A stretch of 8,928 nucleotides of DNA from an uncultured Eubacteriales bacterium (GCA_900554855.1 USIZ01000039.1:1-8928), one strand, 5' to 3'; shown: positions 1 to 6,141, counted from the stretch's first letter. Made by a program: numbers and translations. Notes: generated from the letters alone by a model not told the origin.

Positions 1-405
1 TTCCGGTTCAAAGACTGGGTTAACCATGCCCCGGCGGGTGCCGTTCAGCTCCAATGCGCCGTAAAACACATAACTTTGTCCCACCAGCAGCTGCTTGGAA
101 AGATAGGGCTGGTTGAAGAAGGTGAGGGAGAGGGAGGAGGAGTCGTCGAATACAGTGACGTGGGTCACGCTCAGCCCTTTTCGGACATAGCTTGTCCTCG
201 GCGGTTGAGCCACGACAGCGCAGACGCAGACGGTTTCCCCTTCGGGGGCCTGTCGGATGGGCCAGATCTTTCGGCGATCCTCATAGGCGCGGGGATACCA
301 CCGAGCCAGATCTCCCAGGGTGGTCAGCCCCAGCCTGGCCAGCGCTTCTGCCTTCTTTGCGCCGATGCCGTTCAATATGCTCACGCTCTGTTCGGCCTGT
401 GTCAT
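1..405 (-). CDS. recG: ATP-dependent DNA helicase RecG, N-terminal part (cut by window edge)
   Basis: RecG unwinds branched DNA, reversing stalled forks and processing Holliday junctions and R-loops. Only the first 135 codons are present; the reading frame is open to base 1, and the helicase motifs lie outside the window. The visible protein starts MTQAEQSVSILNGIGAKKAE. It continues with a helix-hairpin-helix-like LNGIGAKKAEALARLGL (residues 11-27), then GDLARWYPRAYEDRR (about 32-46), the signature of the RecG N-terminal region. This leads into an OB-like wedge domain (about 55-135) containing the VTVFDDSSSLSLTFFNQPYL stretch. The ATG at 403-405 is chosen because AAGGGAGG lies at 413-420 with good spacing. 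The gene has its own promoter and points away from the ROK gene. Recognition by family motifs is strong. The C-terminal two thirds cannot be assessed. Confidence 0.93.
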   Translation of the reverse strand, partial: MTQAEQSVSILNGIGAKKAEALARLGLTTLGDLARWYPRAYEDRRKIWPIRQAPEGETVCVCAVVAQPPRTSYVRKGLSVTHVTVFDDSSSLSLTFFNQPYLSKQLLVGQSYVFYGALELNGTRRGMVNPVFEPE

Positions 406-435
406 GATTCTGCCTCCCTTCCTGCGAATTTCTAT

Positions 436-465
436 ATTATAGCACACGTCGCCGCACTGTGCCAA
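436..465 (-). promoter_or_regulatory. Promoter of recG
   Basis: On the minus strand a TTGGCA -35 (460-465) and a perfect TATAAT -10 (436-441) are 18 bases apart. A TGC immediately before the -10 makes it an extended -10. The start site would fall near 428-430, giving a leader of about 25 bases before the recG ATG. The matches are seen directly; use in vivo is inferred. Confidence 0.75.
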
Positions 466-566
466 TCCGAGGGGCAAAGAACCGGCCAAGAATCCAGCAA
501 TTAGGGAAAACGGATGAGATTTGAAAAGAAACGGTGGGAATTTAACGTTTTTCACCTAAAATTTTG

Positions 567-594
567 TTGCATTCGGAGAAAAATGTGATATGAT
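567..594 (+). promoter_or_regulatory. Promoter of the ROK regulator gene
   Basis: TTGCAT (567-572) and TATGAT (589-594) are separated by 16 bases. TGA directly before the -10 gives an extended -10. The predicted start near 601 leaves about 90 bases of leader before the ATG at 692. This leader holds two short palindromes (618-630 and 654-668), annotated separately. Confidence 0.7.
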
Positions 595-617
595 TATGGT
601 AGCTTGGATTGCTTTTC

Positions 618-630
618 CAAAAGTCTTTTG
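618..630 (+). promoter_or_regulatory. Palindrome CAAAAGTCTTTTG, candidate operator
   Basis: A perfect inverted repeat, CAAAAG-T-CTTTTG, lies about 17-29 bases downstream of the predicted start site of the ROK gene. An overlapping TTGGA/TCCAA pair (604-608 and 616-620) adds more dyad symmetry. ROK repressors bind AT-rich dyads near their own promoters, so this is a plausible autoregulatory site, but no known operator consensus was matched. Confidence 0.35.
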
Positions 631-653
631 TGAAATATGGAGAGAAGAGAGAC

Positions 654-668
654 GATACGTTTCGTATC
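654..668 (+). promoter_or_regulatory. Palindrome GATACG-TTT-CGTATC in the ROK leader
   Basis: This perfect 6-base dyad with a 3-base centre ends 9 bases before the AAGGGAG ribosome binding site (677-683) of the ROK gene. It could be a DNA operator for the ROK protein or a small RNA hairpin beside the ribosome binding site. Only the symmetry is seen; the role is inferred. Confidence 0.35.
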
Positions 669-691
669 AATGAGAAAAGGGAGTGTACCTC

Positions 692-1816
692 ATGGTTTCT
701 TATAACACCGCAGAGCTACGCCGTCAGAATCGCAATCGTGTGTTTCGTTATATATACAGTTCTGAGACCCCGGTCTCCAAACAGGATGTGGCTCAGAACC
801 TTTCCCTCAGTCTGCCCACCGTGGGCCAGAATCTGCGGGAACTGCTGGACACCGGCCTGCTGGAGTTGCAAGGCACTTTTGACTCTACCGGCGGCCGCAA
901 GCCCAAGGCCATCGGCGTGACTGCCAACTTCAAGTATTCGGTCGGCATCATGCTCTCCAACCGGCATATCCACATTGCCTGCATCGATCTGCGCGCCCAT
1001 CAGGTGTGCGACCAGGCAATATTCAAGCCCTTCACCGGGGATGAGGCCTACTGCCGTGAACTGGGGCAGACTCTGGAGGACTTCCTGACGGCCAACCACA
1101 TTGATCGCGAGCGGCTGCTGGGCGTGGGCATTGCACTGCCCGGCATTCCGAATGATGAGCGGGGTGTGGTGGAGCTGTCCCCGGCGGTCAACGCCCGGGA
1201 GCTGAATGTTGAGCTGCTGAAAAAGCATATCAACTATCCCTGTTTCATCGAAAACGATGCCAATGCCGGCGGCGTGGCCGAGTGGTGGAACAACAGCGCC
1301 AACTCCACCATGGTCTACCTGTCTGTGCAGAAGGGCGTGGGCGGCGCGGTGCTGCTGGACGGCGTGAACTATATGGGCAGCCACCTCCACTCCGGCGAGT
1401 TTGGTCATATGTGTCTTGTTCCCGGCGGCCGGGAGTGCCGCTGCGGCAAGCGGGGCTGTCTGGAGGCGTATTGCTCCACCGCCCGGTTCAGCGACGATCT
1501 GGGCATCACTCGTGAGGATTTCTTCGCCGGACTGGAAGCGGGCAACAAGGAATATCGGCTGCTCTGGGACGATTATCTGGATCATCTGGCCATCGGCATC
1601 TACAATATCCACATTGTGCTGGACTGCGATATTGTGATGGGCGGCGTGCTGGCTCAGTTCATTGAGCCCTATCTGGACGATCTGCGCCGTCGGGTCATTG
1701 ACATCTCCTCGTTTGATACCGATGCCTCCTACCTGCGCTGCTCCAAGTACCGCAAGTGGACCAGCTGCGTGGGCGTAGCCCTGCACTTCATCGCCGATTT
1801 CCTGGATACGATCTGA
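692..1816 (+). CDS. ROK-family transcriptional regulator (sugar-responsive repressor type)
   Basis: This 374-residue protein has the XylR/NagC-type layout: an N-terminal winged helix-turn-helix (about 10-60, with SKQDVAQNLSLSLPTVGQNL as the recognition unit), a TGGRKPK link (66-72), and a ROK domain. The ROK domain keeps the sugar-side motifs: GVGIALPG (144-151), ENDANAGG (187-194, with the Asp used by kinases at 189), Glu236, and a zinc site of His239 with CRCGKRGC (Cys249, 251, 256). The nucleotide-binding DxGxT motif expected near residue 86 is replaced by GIMLSN, which argues for a regulator without kinase activity. The ATG at 692 has AAGGGAG eight bases upstream; a GTG at 683 in frame overlaps that site and was not chosen. 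The gene stands alone between its own promoter and terminator, with no sugar genes beside it, so its ligand and targets are unknown. Confidence 0.9.
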   Translation: MVSYNTAELRRQNRNRVFRYIYSSETPVSKQDVAQNLSLSLPTVGQNLRELLDTGLLELQGTFDSTGGRKPKAIGVTANFKYSVGIMLSNRHIHIACIDLRAHQVCDQAIFKPFTGDEAYCRELGQTLEDFLTANHIDRERLLGVGIALPGIPNDERGVVELSPAVNARELNVELLKKHINYPCFIENDANAGGVAEWWNNSANSTMVYLSVQKGVGGAVLLDGVNYMGSHLHSGEFGHMCLVPGGRECRCGKRGCLEAYCSTARFSDDLGITREDFFAGLEAGNKEYRLLWDDYLDHLAIGIYNIHIVLDCDIVMGGVLAQFIEPYLDDLRRRVIDISSFDTDASYLRCSKYRKWTSCVGVALHFIADFLDTI

Positions 1817-1834
1817 ACTTTATTTTGAAATGAT

Positions 1835-1878
1835 ACAGCGCTCTTTTGCGGTTCGCCCGCAGAAGAGCGCTGTTTTTT
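1835..1878 (+). terminator. Rho-independent terminator of the ROK gene
   Basis: A 17-base stem (1835-1851 with 1857-1873, one G-T wobble) encloses a TTCGC loop and runs into a T6 tract (1873-1878). It lies 18 bases after the ROK stop codon and is one of the strongest terminators in the window. Confidence 0.93.
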
Positions 1879-1892
1879 GTGCAATGTGCTTT

Positions 1893-1921
1893 TTTACTTT
1901 GCGCTTTTAATGTGTTATACT
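1893..1921 (+). promoter_or_regulatory. Promoter of the EamA permease gene
   Basis: TTTACT (1893-1898) and TATACT (1916-1921) are 17 bases apart, and TGT before the -10 makes it an extended -10. It follows the ROK terminator directly, so the permease gene is its own transcription unit with a leader of about 25 bases. Confidence 0.65.
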
Positions 1922-1953
1922 AACTTGAAAAAATTCAGAAATGAGTGAATAGA

Positions 1954-2865
1954 ATGAAAAAATACTCTGGCCCGCTTATGCTGCTACTGACGGCGGCCAT
2001 CTGGGGCGCGGCCTTTGTGGCGCAGTCTGTGGGCATGGACTATGTGGGTCCGTTTACCTTCAATTCTGTGCGCAGTCTGCTGGGCGGCGTATTTCTGATC
2101 CCCTGCATTCTGCTGCTGAAGAGGCTGGGGTTTGTTCGCATACCGGAGCGTCGGGAGGAGCGGCGTGATCTGTTGAAGGGCGGTGTGGTTTGTGGTGTCC
2201 TGCTGGGGGTGGCCAGTTCGCTCCAGCAGATCGGCATCGGCTATACCACAGTCAGCAAGGCTGGCTTTATCACTGCCCTCTATGTGGTCGTCGTCCCGAT
2301 CCTGGGTCTCTTCTTCCGCAAGAAGGTGCCCGGATTGATCTGGGGCTGTGTGGGGCTTTCTGTGGTCGGCCTTTACCTGCTGTGTATGTCCGGCGGCGCA
2401 TCGCTGGGTACCGGCGACATTATGGTGTGTCTCGGTGCGCTGGCCTTTTCCTTCCACATCCTTGCCATTGATCATTTCGCGCCTAAGGCGGACGGCGTTT
2501 TGCTCAGCTGCATTCAGTTTCTGACTGCCGGTGTGCTGTGTGGCATTCCCATGCTGATCTGGGAGAGACCGGCGGTGAGCGCCATTGTCTCCGCATGGCA
2601 GCCCATTCTCTATGCGGGCATCCTGTCCTGCGGCGTGGCCTATACCCTTCAAGTGGTGGCCCAGAGACGGACGGAGCCGACGGTGGCTTCGCTGATCCTG
2701 TGTATGGAGTCGGTGTTCAGCACGCTGTTCGGCTGGTTGCTGCTGGGGCAGACGCTTTCTTTGCGGGAGATGGGCGGCTGCGCGCTGATGTTCTGCGCCA
2801 TCCTGCTGGCCAATCTGGTGGGCAGTAAAAAGGATGCTGCGCCGGCACAGGCGGAAGCAGAATAA
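1954..2865 (+). CDS. EamA/DMT-family membrane transporter
   Basis: This 303-residue, very hydrophobic protein has about ten predicted membrane helices arranged as two EamA repeats. The first is roughly residues 5-145, starting PLMLLLTAAIWGAAFVAQSV, with the AAIWGAAFV signature. The second is roughly 155-290 and ends in the typical GWLLLGQTLSLREMGGCALM region. The tail is short, charged and Ala/Glu-rich. DMT permeases of this type export or import amino acids, nucleosides or other metabolites; the substrate cannot be read from sequence or neighbours. The start is uncertain. ATG 1954 gives the usual MKKY start, while an in-frame GTG at 1945 would add three residues. Neither has a clear ribosome binding site, which suggests modest translation. 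The gene is monocistronic, between its own promoter and a terminator shared with the convergent protease gene. Confidence 0.9.
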   Translation: MKKYSGPLMLLLTAAIWGAAFVAQSVGMDYVGPFTFNSVRSLLGGVFLIPCILLLKRLGFVRIPERREERRDLLKGGVVCGVLLGVASSLQQIGIGYTTVSKAGFITALYVVVVPILGLFFRKKVPGLIWGCVGLSVVGLYLLCMSGGASLGTGDIMVCLGALAFSFHILAIDHFAPKADGVLLSCIQFLTAGVLCGIPMLIWERPAVSAIVSAWQPILYAGILSCGVAYTLQVVAQRRTEPTVASLILCMESVFSTLFGWLLLGQTLSLREMGGCALMFCAILLANLVGSKKDAAPAQAEAE

Positions 2866-2867
2866 AG

Positions 2868-2896
2868 AAAAAGAGCTGCCGCGGGCAGCTCTTTTT
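2868..2896. terminator. Bidirectional terminator between the permease and protease genes
   Basis: AAAAAGAGCTGCC (2868-2880) pairs perfectly with GGCAGCTCTTTTT (2884-2896) around a GCG loop. There is a T5 run on the plus strand and T5-C-T3 on the minus strand, so it can stop transcription from both converging genes. The last bases of the protease gene, including part of its TAA (2895-2897), lie inside the hairpin. Confidence 0.9.
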
Positions 2897-3599
2897 ATGC
2901 TTTTTTGACCAGCCACAGGGTATAAAGCAATGCCGTCAGCGTGAGAACTGCGGCGGAAATAATTTGGAAAATATCCCCGCCTTCCGTGGAAAAGGCACTC
3001 AAAGCATTGAGCAGGCTGTGAGTCAGTATGCCGGGCAGAAGGCTTCCGCTCTTCTGGAAAAGTACGGTGAACAGCAGCCCTATGGCGCAGGCATAGCACA
3101 GCTGGAGCAGGGTGGGCAGAAGCGCCGCGCCGTTCAGCAGATTGAAAATGTGCCCCAGTCCAAAGCTCAGAGAGGAGATCAGCGCTGCTCGCTTCAGCCC
3201 CCGCGGGCGCAGGGCGGTGAACAGCAGTCCACGGAAGAGCACCTCCTCCAGAAAGCCTGTCAGAAGCATGGACAAAATGTAAATGAATGTGTCAACCGGC
3301 GGAAAATTCCATTGCATCCCGTGCCACAGGTTGCAGCCGGCCGGCACCGCCAGGGGGAGAAACCAGAGATACTGTCCCGCCGTGCCGCGGAAGCGGCACA
3401 GTCCGAGAAATTTCGCCAGGCCCTGATGCCGGATCCAGCTGCCCAATACGAGACAGAGCACACCGCCTGCGAGGACGGTGAACAGATAAGGCGCGCCCAG
3501 CCGGGCGGAGACGCTTTCCGATGTACTGAATGTGCATACATAAATGCAGATGCACGCCAGCGCGAAGAAAAGCGGATCTTTTTGATAGAGCTTCGTCAT
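2895..3599 (-). CDS. CPBP-family intramembrane metalloprotease (CAAX protease/Abi type)
   Basis: This 234-residue membrane protein has about six to eight hydrophobic helices and the three CPBP active-site motifs: EEVLFR (Glu118, Glu119, Arg123), FGLGH (Phe146 to His150), and HSLLN (His194, Asn198). The family cleaves or matures membrane-associated peptides; members act in bacteriocin processing and immunity, but many are uncharacterised. No bacteriocin or partner gene is visible here. The ATG at 3597-3599 is preceded by AAGGAG at a suitable distance. The open frame extends upstream to 3743, but that part translates the tRNA-Leu gene and is not protein. The start codon is only 26 bases after the T-run of the tRNA terminator, leaving no obvious space for a promoter. 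Expression may depend on read-through from the tRNA promoter. The gene converges on the EamA permease gene. Confidence 0.9.
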   Translation of the reverse strand: MTKLYQKDPLFFALACICIYVCTFSTSESVSARLGAPYLFTVLAGGVLCLVLGSWIRHQGLAKFLGLCRFRGTAGQYLWFLPLAVPAGCNLWHGMQWNFPPVDTFIYILSMLLTGFLEEVLFRGLLFTALRPRGLKRAALISSLSFGLGHIFNLLNGAALLPTLLQLCYACAIGLLFTVLFQKSGSLLPGILTHSLLNALSAFSTEGGDIFQIISAAVLTLTALLYTLWLVKKA

Positions 3600-3624
3600 G
3601 CGTTCTCCTTTTCGTCTGTGTGGT

Positions 3625-3657
3625 AAAAAAGGAAGCACATCGCCGATGTGCTTCCTT
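3625..3657 (-). terminator. Terminator of tRNA-Leu, just upstream of the protease gene
   Basis: GGAAGCACAT and ATGTGCTTCC (3631-3640 with 3646-3655) pair perfectly around a CGCCG loop, and the stem can extend by two A-T pairs. On the minus strand it is followed by T6 (3630-3625). It begins 8 bases past the CCA end of the tRNA. Confidence 0.88.
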
Positions 3658-3664
3658 GGAACTT

Positions 3665-3749
3665 TGGTACGGGTAGTGGGGGTCGAACCCACACGGATCA
3701 CTCCACAGGAACCTAAATCCTGCACGTCTGCCAATTCCGTCATACCCGC
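3665..3749 (-). tRNA. tRNA-Leu, anticodon UAG (reads CUA/CUN), CCA encoded
   Basis: The minus strand reads as an 85-base class II tRNA. The acceptor strands are GCGGGTA and TACCCGT, followed by discriminator A and an encoded CCA. A D-arm contains AATTGGCAGAC. The anticodon arm CAGGA-TTTAGGT-TCCTG has TAG at positions 34-36. The long variable arm has a GGA/TCC stem, and the T arm is GTGGG-TTCGACC-CCCAC. The long variable arm, A73 and UAG anticodon identify leucine. The first acceptor pair is a G1-U72 wobble rather than the usual G-C. The gene stands alone between a consensus promoter and a terminator. Confidence 0.96.
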
Positions 3750-3759
3750 ATACCCTAAA

Positions 3760-3789
3760 ATTTTACCATAGCCCAGTGCGTTTTGTCAA
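3760..3789 (-). promoter_or_regulatory. Promoter of tRNA-Leu
   Basis: On the minus strand a perfect TTGACA (3784-3789) is 18 bases from TAAAAT (3760-3765), with TGG making an extended -10. The predicted start lies only about 3-5 bases before the mature tRNA 5' end, so the RNase P leader would be very short. Confidence 0.85.
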
Positions 3790-3800
3790 TCTGAAAGCGG

Positions 3801-3829
3801 TTGCGGTCGGCGGCGAATTCCATTATAAT
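3801..3829 (+). promoter_or_regulatory. Promoter of mutY and the radical SAM gene
   Basis: TTGCGG (3801-3806) and a perfect TATAAT (3824-3829) are 17 bases apart. The predicted start near 3836 gives a leader of about 22 bases holding AAAGGGGG (3844-3851). It is back to back with the tRNA-Leu promoter; their -35 boxes are 11 bases apart. Confidence 0.8.
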
Positions 3830-3858
3830 AATCCGAGTATGGTAAAGGGGGTATAGGT

Positions 3859-4929
3859 GTGGATGCACAGGAAGGCAAACTGGAGCGGGCAGTATTTCCG
3901 CTTTTGAACTGGTATCAGGAAAATGCACGGGTGCTGCCGTGGCGGACGGATCACACCCCCTATCGGGTCTGGGTGTCCGAGATCATGCTGCAACAGACCC
4001 GTGTGGCGGCGGTGATTGGCTATTTTGAACGCTTTATGGCTGCGCTGCCCACGCCCCAGGCACTGGCTGAGGTGCCGGAGGACGCGCTGATGAAGCTGTG
4101 GCAGGGGCTGGGCTACTATAATCGTGCCCGGAATCTGCAAAAGGCAGCCCGGCAGATCGTGACGGACTATGGCGGAGAACTACCACCGGACTATGATGCC
4201 ATTCGCGCCCTGCCCGGCGTGGGCGATTATACCGCCGGGGCGATTGCCTCCATCGCCTTTGGTCTTCCGGTTCCGGCGGTGGACGGCAATGTCCTGCGGG
4301 TGATCTCCCGCATTCTGGGGGATGGGCGCGACATTGGCCGGCAGGATACGAAAAACGCTGTGCGGGAGCTGCTGCTGACCGTCATCCCCCGAGAAGCGCC
4401 GGGACAGTTCAATCAGGCGCTGATGGAACTGGGCGCTGTGGTGTGCCTGCCCAATGGGGCGCCGCTGTGTGAACAGTGTCCGGTGCGGGAACTGTGCGCT
4501 GCACATCTGGAGGAGCGGACTGCGGAGCTGCCGGTCAAGGCGGCCAAAAAGAAGCGCCGCATCGAGGAGCGGCGGGTCTGGCTGATCTTCCGCAATGGCC
4601 GGGTGGCGCTGCGCCGTCGGCCGTCCAAGGGACTGCTGGCCGGACTGTGGGAGTATCCAAACGAGCTTGCGGACGATAAGGATTGGCTGGAGCGCTGGCA
4701 CATCCCTGCCGTTTCCCGGGAGAATGCCGGGACAGGGAAGCATATCTTCACCCATGTCGAGTGGCATATGACGGCGGAGGCGGTATGCGCCGGAGTGGAT
4801 GACCTTCCGGAGGGATGGATCTGGGCCGGAGCACGGGAACTGGAGCAGGTGTACGCCGTACCCAATGCATTTCAGAGTTTTCGGCCGACGGTGTTGGAGC
4901 GGCTGGAGAAATGGAGCGTGACAACATGA
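3859..4929 (+). CDS. mutY: A/G-specific adenine glycosylase MutY
   Basis: MutY removes adenine mispaired with 8-oxoguanine or guanine, the step that prevents G-to-T transversions. The 356-residue protein has the full architecture: the catalytic Glu41 in SEIMLQQTRV, the helix-hairpin-helix LPGVGDYTAGAIAS (118-131), the catalytic Asp142 in VPAVDGNVLRV, and a 4Fe-4S loop with Cys196, 204, 207 and 213 (C-x7-C-x2-C-x5-C). The C-terminal NUDIX-like domain that reads 8-oxoguanine is also present, with GLLAGLWEYP and KHIFTHVEWHM. The cysteine spacing has one residue more than the E. coli C-x6-C form. The start is GTG at 3859, seven bases after AAAGGGGG; the nearby ATG at 3863 is out of frame. The gene has its own promoter and overlaps the radical SAM gene by ATGA, so the two are translationally coupled. 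Confidence 0.96.
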   Translation: MDAQEGKLERAVFPLLNWYQENARVLPWRTDHTPYRVWVSEIMLQQTRVAAVIGYFERFMAALPTPQALAEVPEDALMKLWQGLGYYNRARNLQKAARQIVTDYGGELPPDYDAIRALPGVGDYTAGAIASIAFGLPVPAVDGNVLRVISRILGDGRDIGRQDTKNAVRELLLTVIPREAPGQFNQALMELGAVVCLPNGAPLCEQCPVRELCAAHLEERTAELPVKAAKKKRRIEERRVWLIFRNGRVALRRRPSKGLLAGLWEYPNELADDKDWLERWHIPAVSRENAGTGKHIFTHVEWHMTAEAVCAGVDDLPEGWIWAGARELEQVYAVPNAFQSFRPTVLERLEKWSVTT

Positions 4930-5810
4930 TCTGTGAGGAATGTCCCCGCTGCTGCGGGGCGGAGCGGACAGAGACAGAGGGGAAGGGCGTCTGCCGGATG
5001 CCGTTGGCGCCGGTGCTGGCCCGGGCAGCCCTCCATAAGTGGGAGGAGCCGCCGATCTCCGGCACCCGTGGTTCCGGTACGATCTTTTTCTCCGGGTGCA
5101 GTCTCAAGTGCGTGTTCTGCCAGAATGAGCAGATCAGCCGGGACTGCTTCGGCAGGCCGGTCACAATGGCCCGCCTGCGGGAGATCTGCATGGAGCTGAT
5201 CGCCCAGGGAGCCCATAACATCAATTTGGTCAATCCGACTCACTACGCCCATGCGGTGTCAGAGCTGCTGGAAGAGCCACTCCCGGTGCCGGTGGTGTGG
5301 AACACCGGCGGCTATGACCGGGTGGACACCCTCCGGGCGTTGGAGGGGAAGATCGCTATCTACCTGCCCGACCTGAAATATGTGGACTCCGCCCCGGCGG
5401 GGCGCTATTCCGGTGCGCCGGACTATCCGGAGACGGCCAAGGCGGCAATTTTAGAAATGTTCCGCCAGACCGGCCCGTGCCGGTATGGCGAGGATGGGAT
5501 GCTGAAGAAGGGCGTCATCATTCGCCATCTGGTGCTGCCCGGCCAGCTGGAAGCGGCCAAAGAGGTGATGGACTGGGTGAGTGAGCAGTTCCGTCCCGGC
5601 GAGGTGCTCTTTTCCCTCATGAGCCAGTATATTCCCTGTGGACACGCTGCCGATTTTGCGGAGATTGATCGCCCGCTGCGCCGGGGTGAGGCCCGGAAAG
5701 CGGAGGAATATATGGCTCTGCTGGGGCTGGAGGGCTTCACGCAGGAGCAGACCTCCGCATCGGAGCAGTTTATTCCGCCGTTTGACCTGACCGGAGTGGA
5801 GAAGTGTTAA
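4926..5810 (+). CDS. PflX-like radical SAM protein (COG1313 type)
   Basis: This 294-residue protein carries the radical SAM cluster motif C-SLK-C-VF-C (Cys58, 62, 65) in SGTIFFSGCSLKCVFCQN, and a WEEPPISGTRGSG block just before it. An N-terminal cysteine cluster, CEECPRCCGAER to Cys23, resembles an extra metal site. The HNINLVNPTHY stretch (about 98-108) is also typical of proteins annotated as PflX or putative pyruvate formate-lyase activating enzyme. The family should cleave S-adenosylmethionine to make a 5'-deoxyadenosyl radical, but its substrate is not established to my knowledge, and no glycyl radical enzyme lies nearby. The ATG at 4926 overlaps the mutY TGA (ATGA) and has GGAG upstream. 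An open frame reaching back to 4815 inside mutY is a shadow extension. The coupling to mutY suggests shared expression rather than a proven shared role. Confidence 0.88.
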   Translation: MICEECPRCCGAERTETEGKGVCRMPLAPVLARAALHKWEEPPISGTRGSGTIFFSGCSLKCVFCQNEQISRDCFGRPVTMARLREICMELIAQGAHNINLVNPTHYAHAVSELLEEPLPVPVVWNTGGYDRVDTLRALEGKIAIYLPDLKYVDSAPAGRYSGAPDYPETAKAAILEMFRQTGPCRYGEDGMLKKGVIIRHLVLPGQLEAAKEVMDWVSEQFRPGEVLFSLMSQYIPCGHAADFAEIDRPLRRGEARKAEEYMALLGLEGFTQEQTSASEQFIPPFDLTGVEKC

Positions 5811-5830
5811 CAGATGCCCCGTAAAACAAA

Positions 5831-5860
5831 GAAAAAGCCTGTCCGGTTCGGACAGGCTGT
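5831..5860. terminator. Terminator of the rpsF-ssb-rpsR operon, weaker for the radical SAM gene
   Basis: AGCCTGTCCG (5836-5845) pairs with CGGACAGGCT (5849-5858) around a GTT loop. On the minus strand it runs into T5-C-T3, a good terminator 17 bases after the rpsR stop. On the plus strand only GTTTG follows, so stopping of the converging radical SAM transcript is probably less efficient. Confidence 0.82.
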
Positions 5861-5874
5861 TTGATATGCAGGAA

Positions 5875-6108
5875 TTAGTCCAGCACGTAGGGCAGCAGAG
5901 CGACCTGACGGGCGCGCTTAATGGCGGTGGTCAGCTGACGCTGATGCATCGCGCAGGTGCCGGTGGTGCGATGGGGCAGGATCTTGCCGCGCTCGGAGAT
6001 ATAGCGGCGCAGCTTCTGGGTGTCCTTATAATCGATGCTCTGAACCTTATCCACGCAGAACACGCAGACCTTTCTGCGCTTACGGGAACGATTACGATCG
6101 AAAGCCAT
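5875..6108 (-). CDS. rpsR: 30S ribosomal protein S18 (zinc-type, C+)
   Basis: S18 sits in the platform of the small ribosomal subunit next to S6 and contacts 16S rRNA. The 77-residue product has the family core: a basic start MAFDRNRSRKRRKVCVFC, the central DYKDTQKLRRYISERGKI, and the C-terminal HQRQLTTAIKRARQVALLPY. CVFC (Cys16 and Cys19 with the ATG as residue 1) plus the later CAMH match the zinc-binding C+ form, common in Clostridia. The ATG at 6106-6108 has AGGAGG seven bases upstream; an in-frame start at 6126 overlaps that site and is not used. It is the last gene of rpsF-ssb-rpsR, separated from ssb by 85 bases that hold a bulged hairpin and followed by a terminator. Confidence 0.96.
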   Translation of the reverse strand: MAFDRNRSRKRRKVCVFCVDKVQSIDYKDTQKLRRYISERGKILPHRTTGTCAMHQRQLTTAIKRARQVALLPYVLD

Positions 6109-6141
6109 AACGAAACCTCCTATCATTGAGTGTTGTAGAGA

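Noticed and set aside
76..504. Plus-strand open frames opposite recG
   Set aside because: They lie opposite clear RecG sequence and have no recognisable domains or start signals.
601..691. A riboswitch in the ROK gene leader
   Set aside because: Only short dyads are present; there is no multi-helix core and no known aptamer motif.
716..1786. Long minus-strand open frame (356 codons) opposite the ROK gene
   Set aside because: It mirrors a well-supported gene, is rich in Ala/Gly/His/Gln without recognisable domains, and has no convincing start signal; it is a GC-bias shadow.
1984..3099. Minus-strand open frame (371 codons) opposite the EamA gene
   Set aside because: It crosses the shared terminator and part of the protease gene in another frame, has low-complexity His/Gln/Arg composition and no family motif.
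3600..3743. N-terminal extension of the CPBP protein beginning MTELADVQDLGSCG
   Set aside because: This is the translation of the tRNA-Leu gene plus its terminator, a common artefact; the real start at 3599 has its own ribosome binding site.
4815..4925. Longer start for the radical SAM protein inside mutY
   Set aside because: The extra residues are a frame-shifted reading of mutY. The ATG at 4926 places the conserved CEECPRCC motif at the N terminus and forms the typical ATGA overlap.
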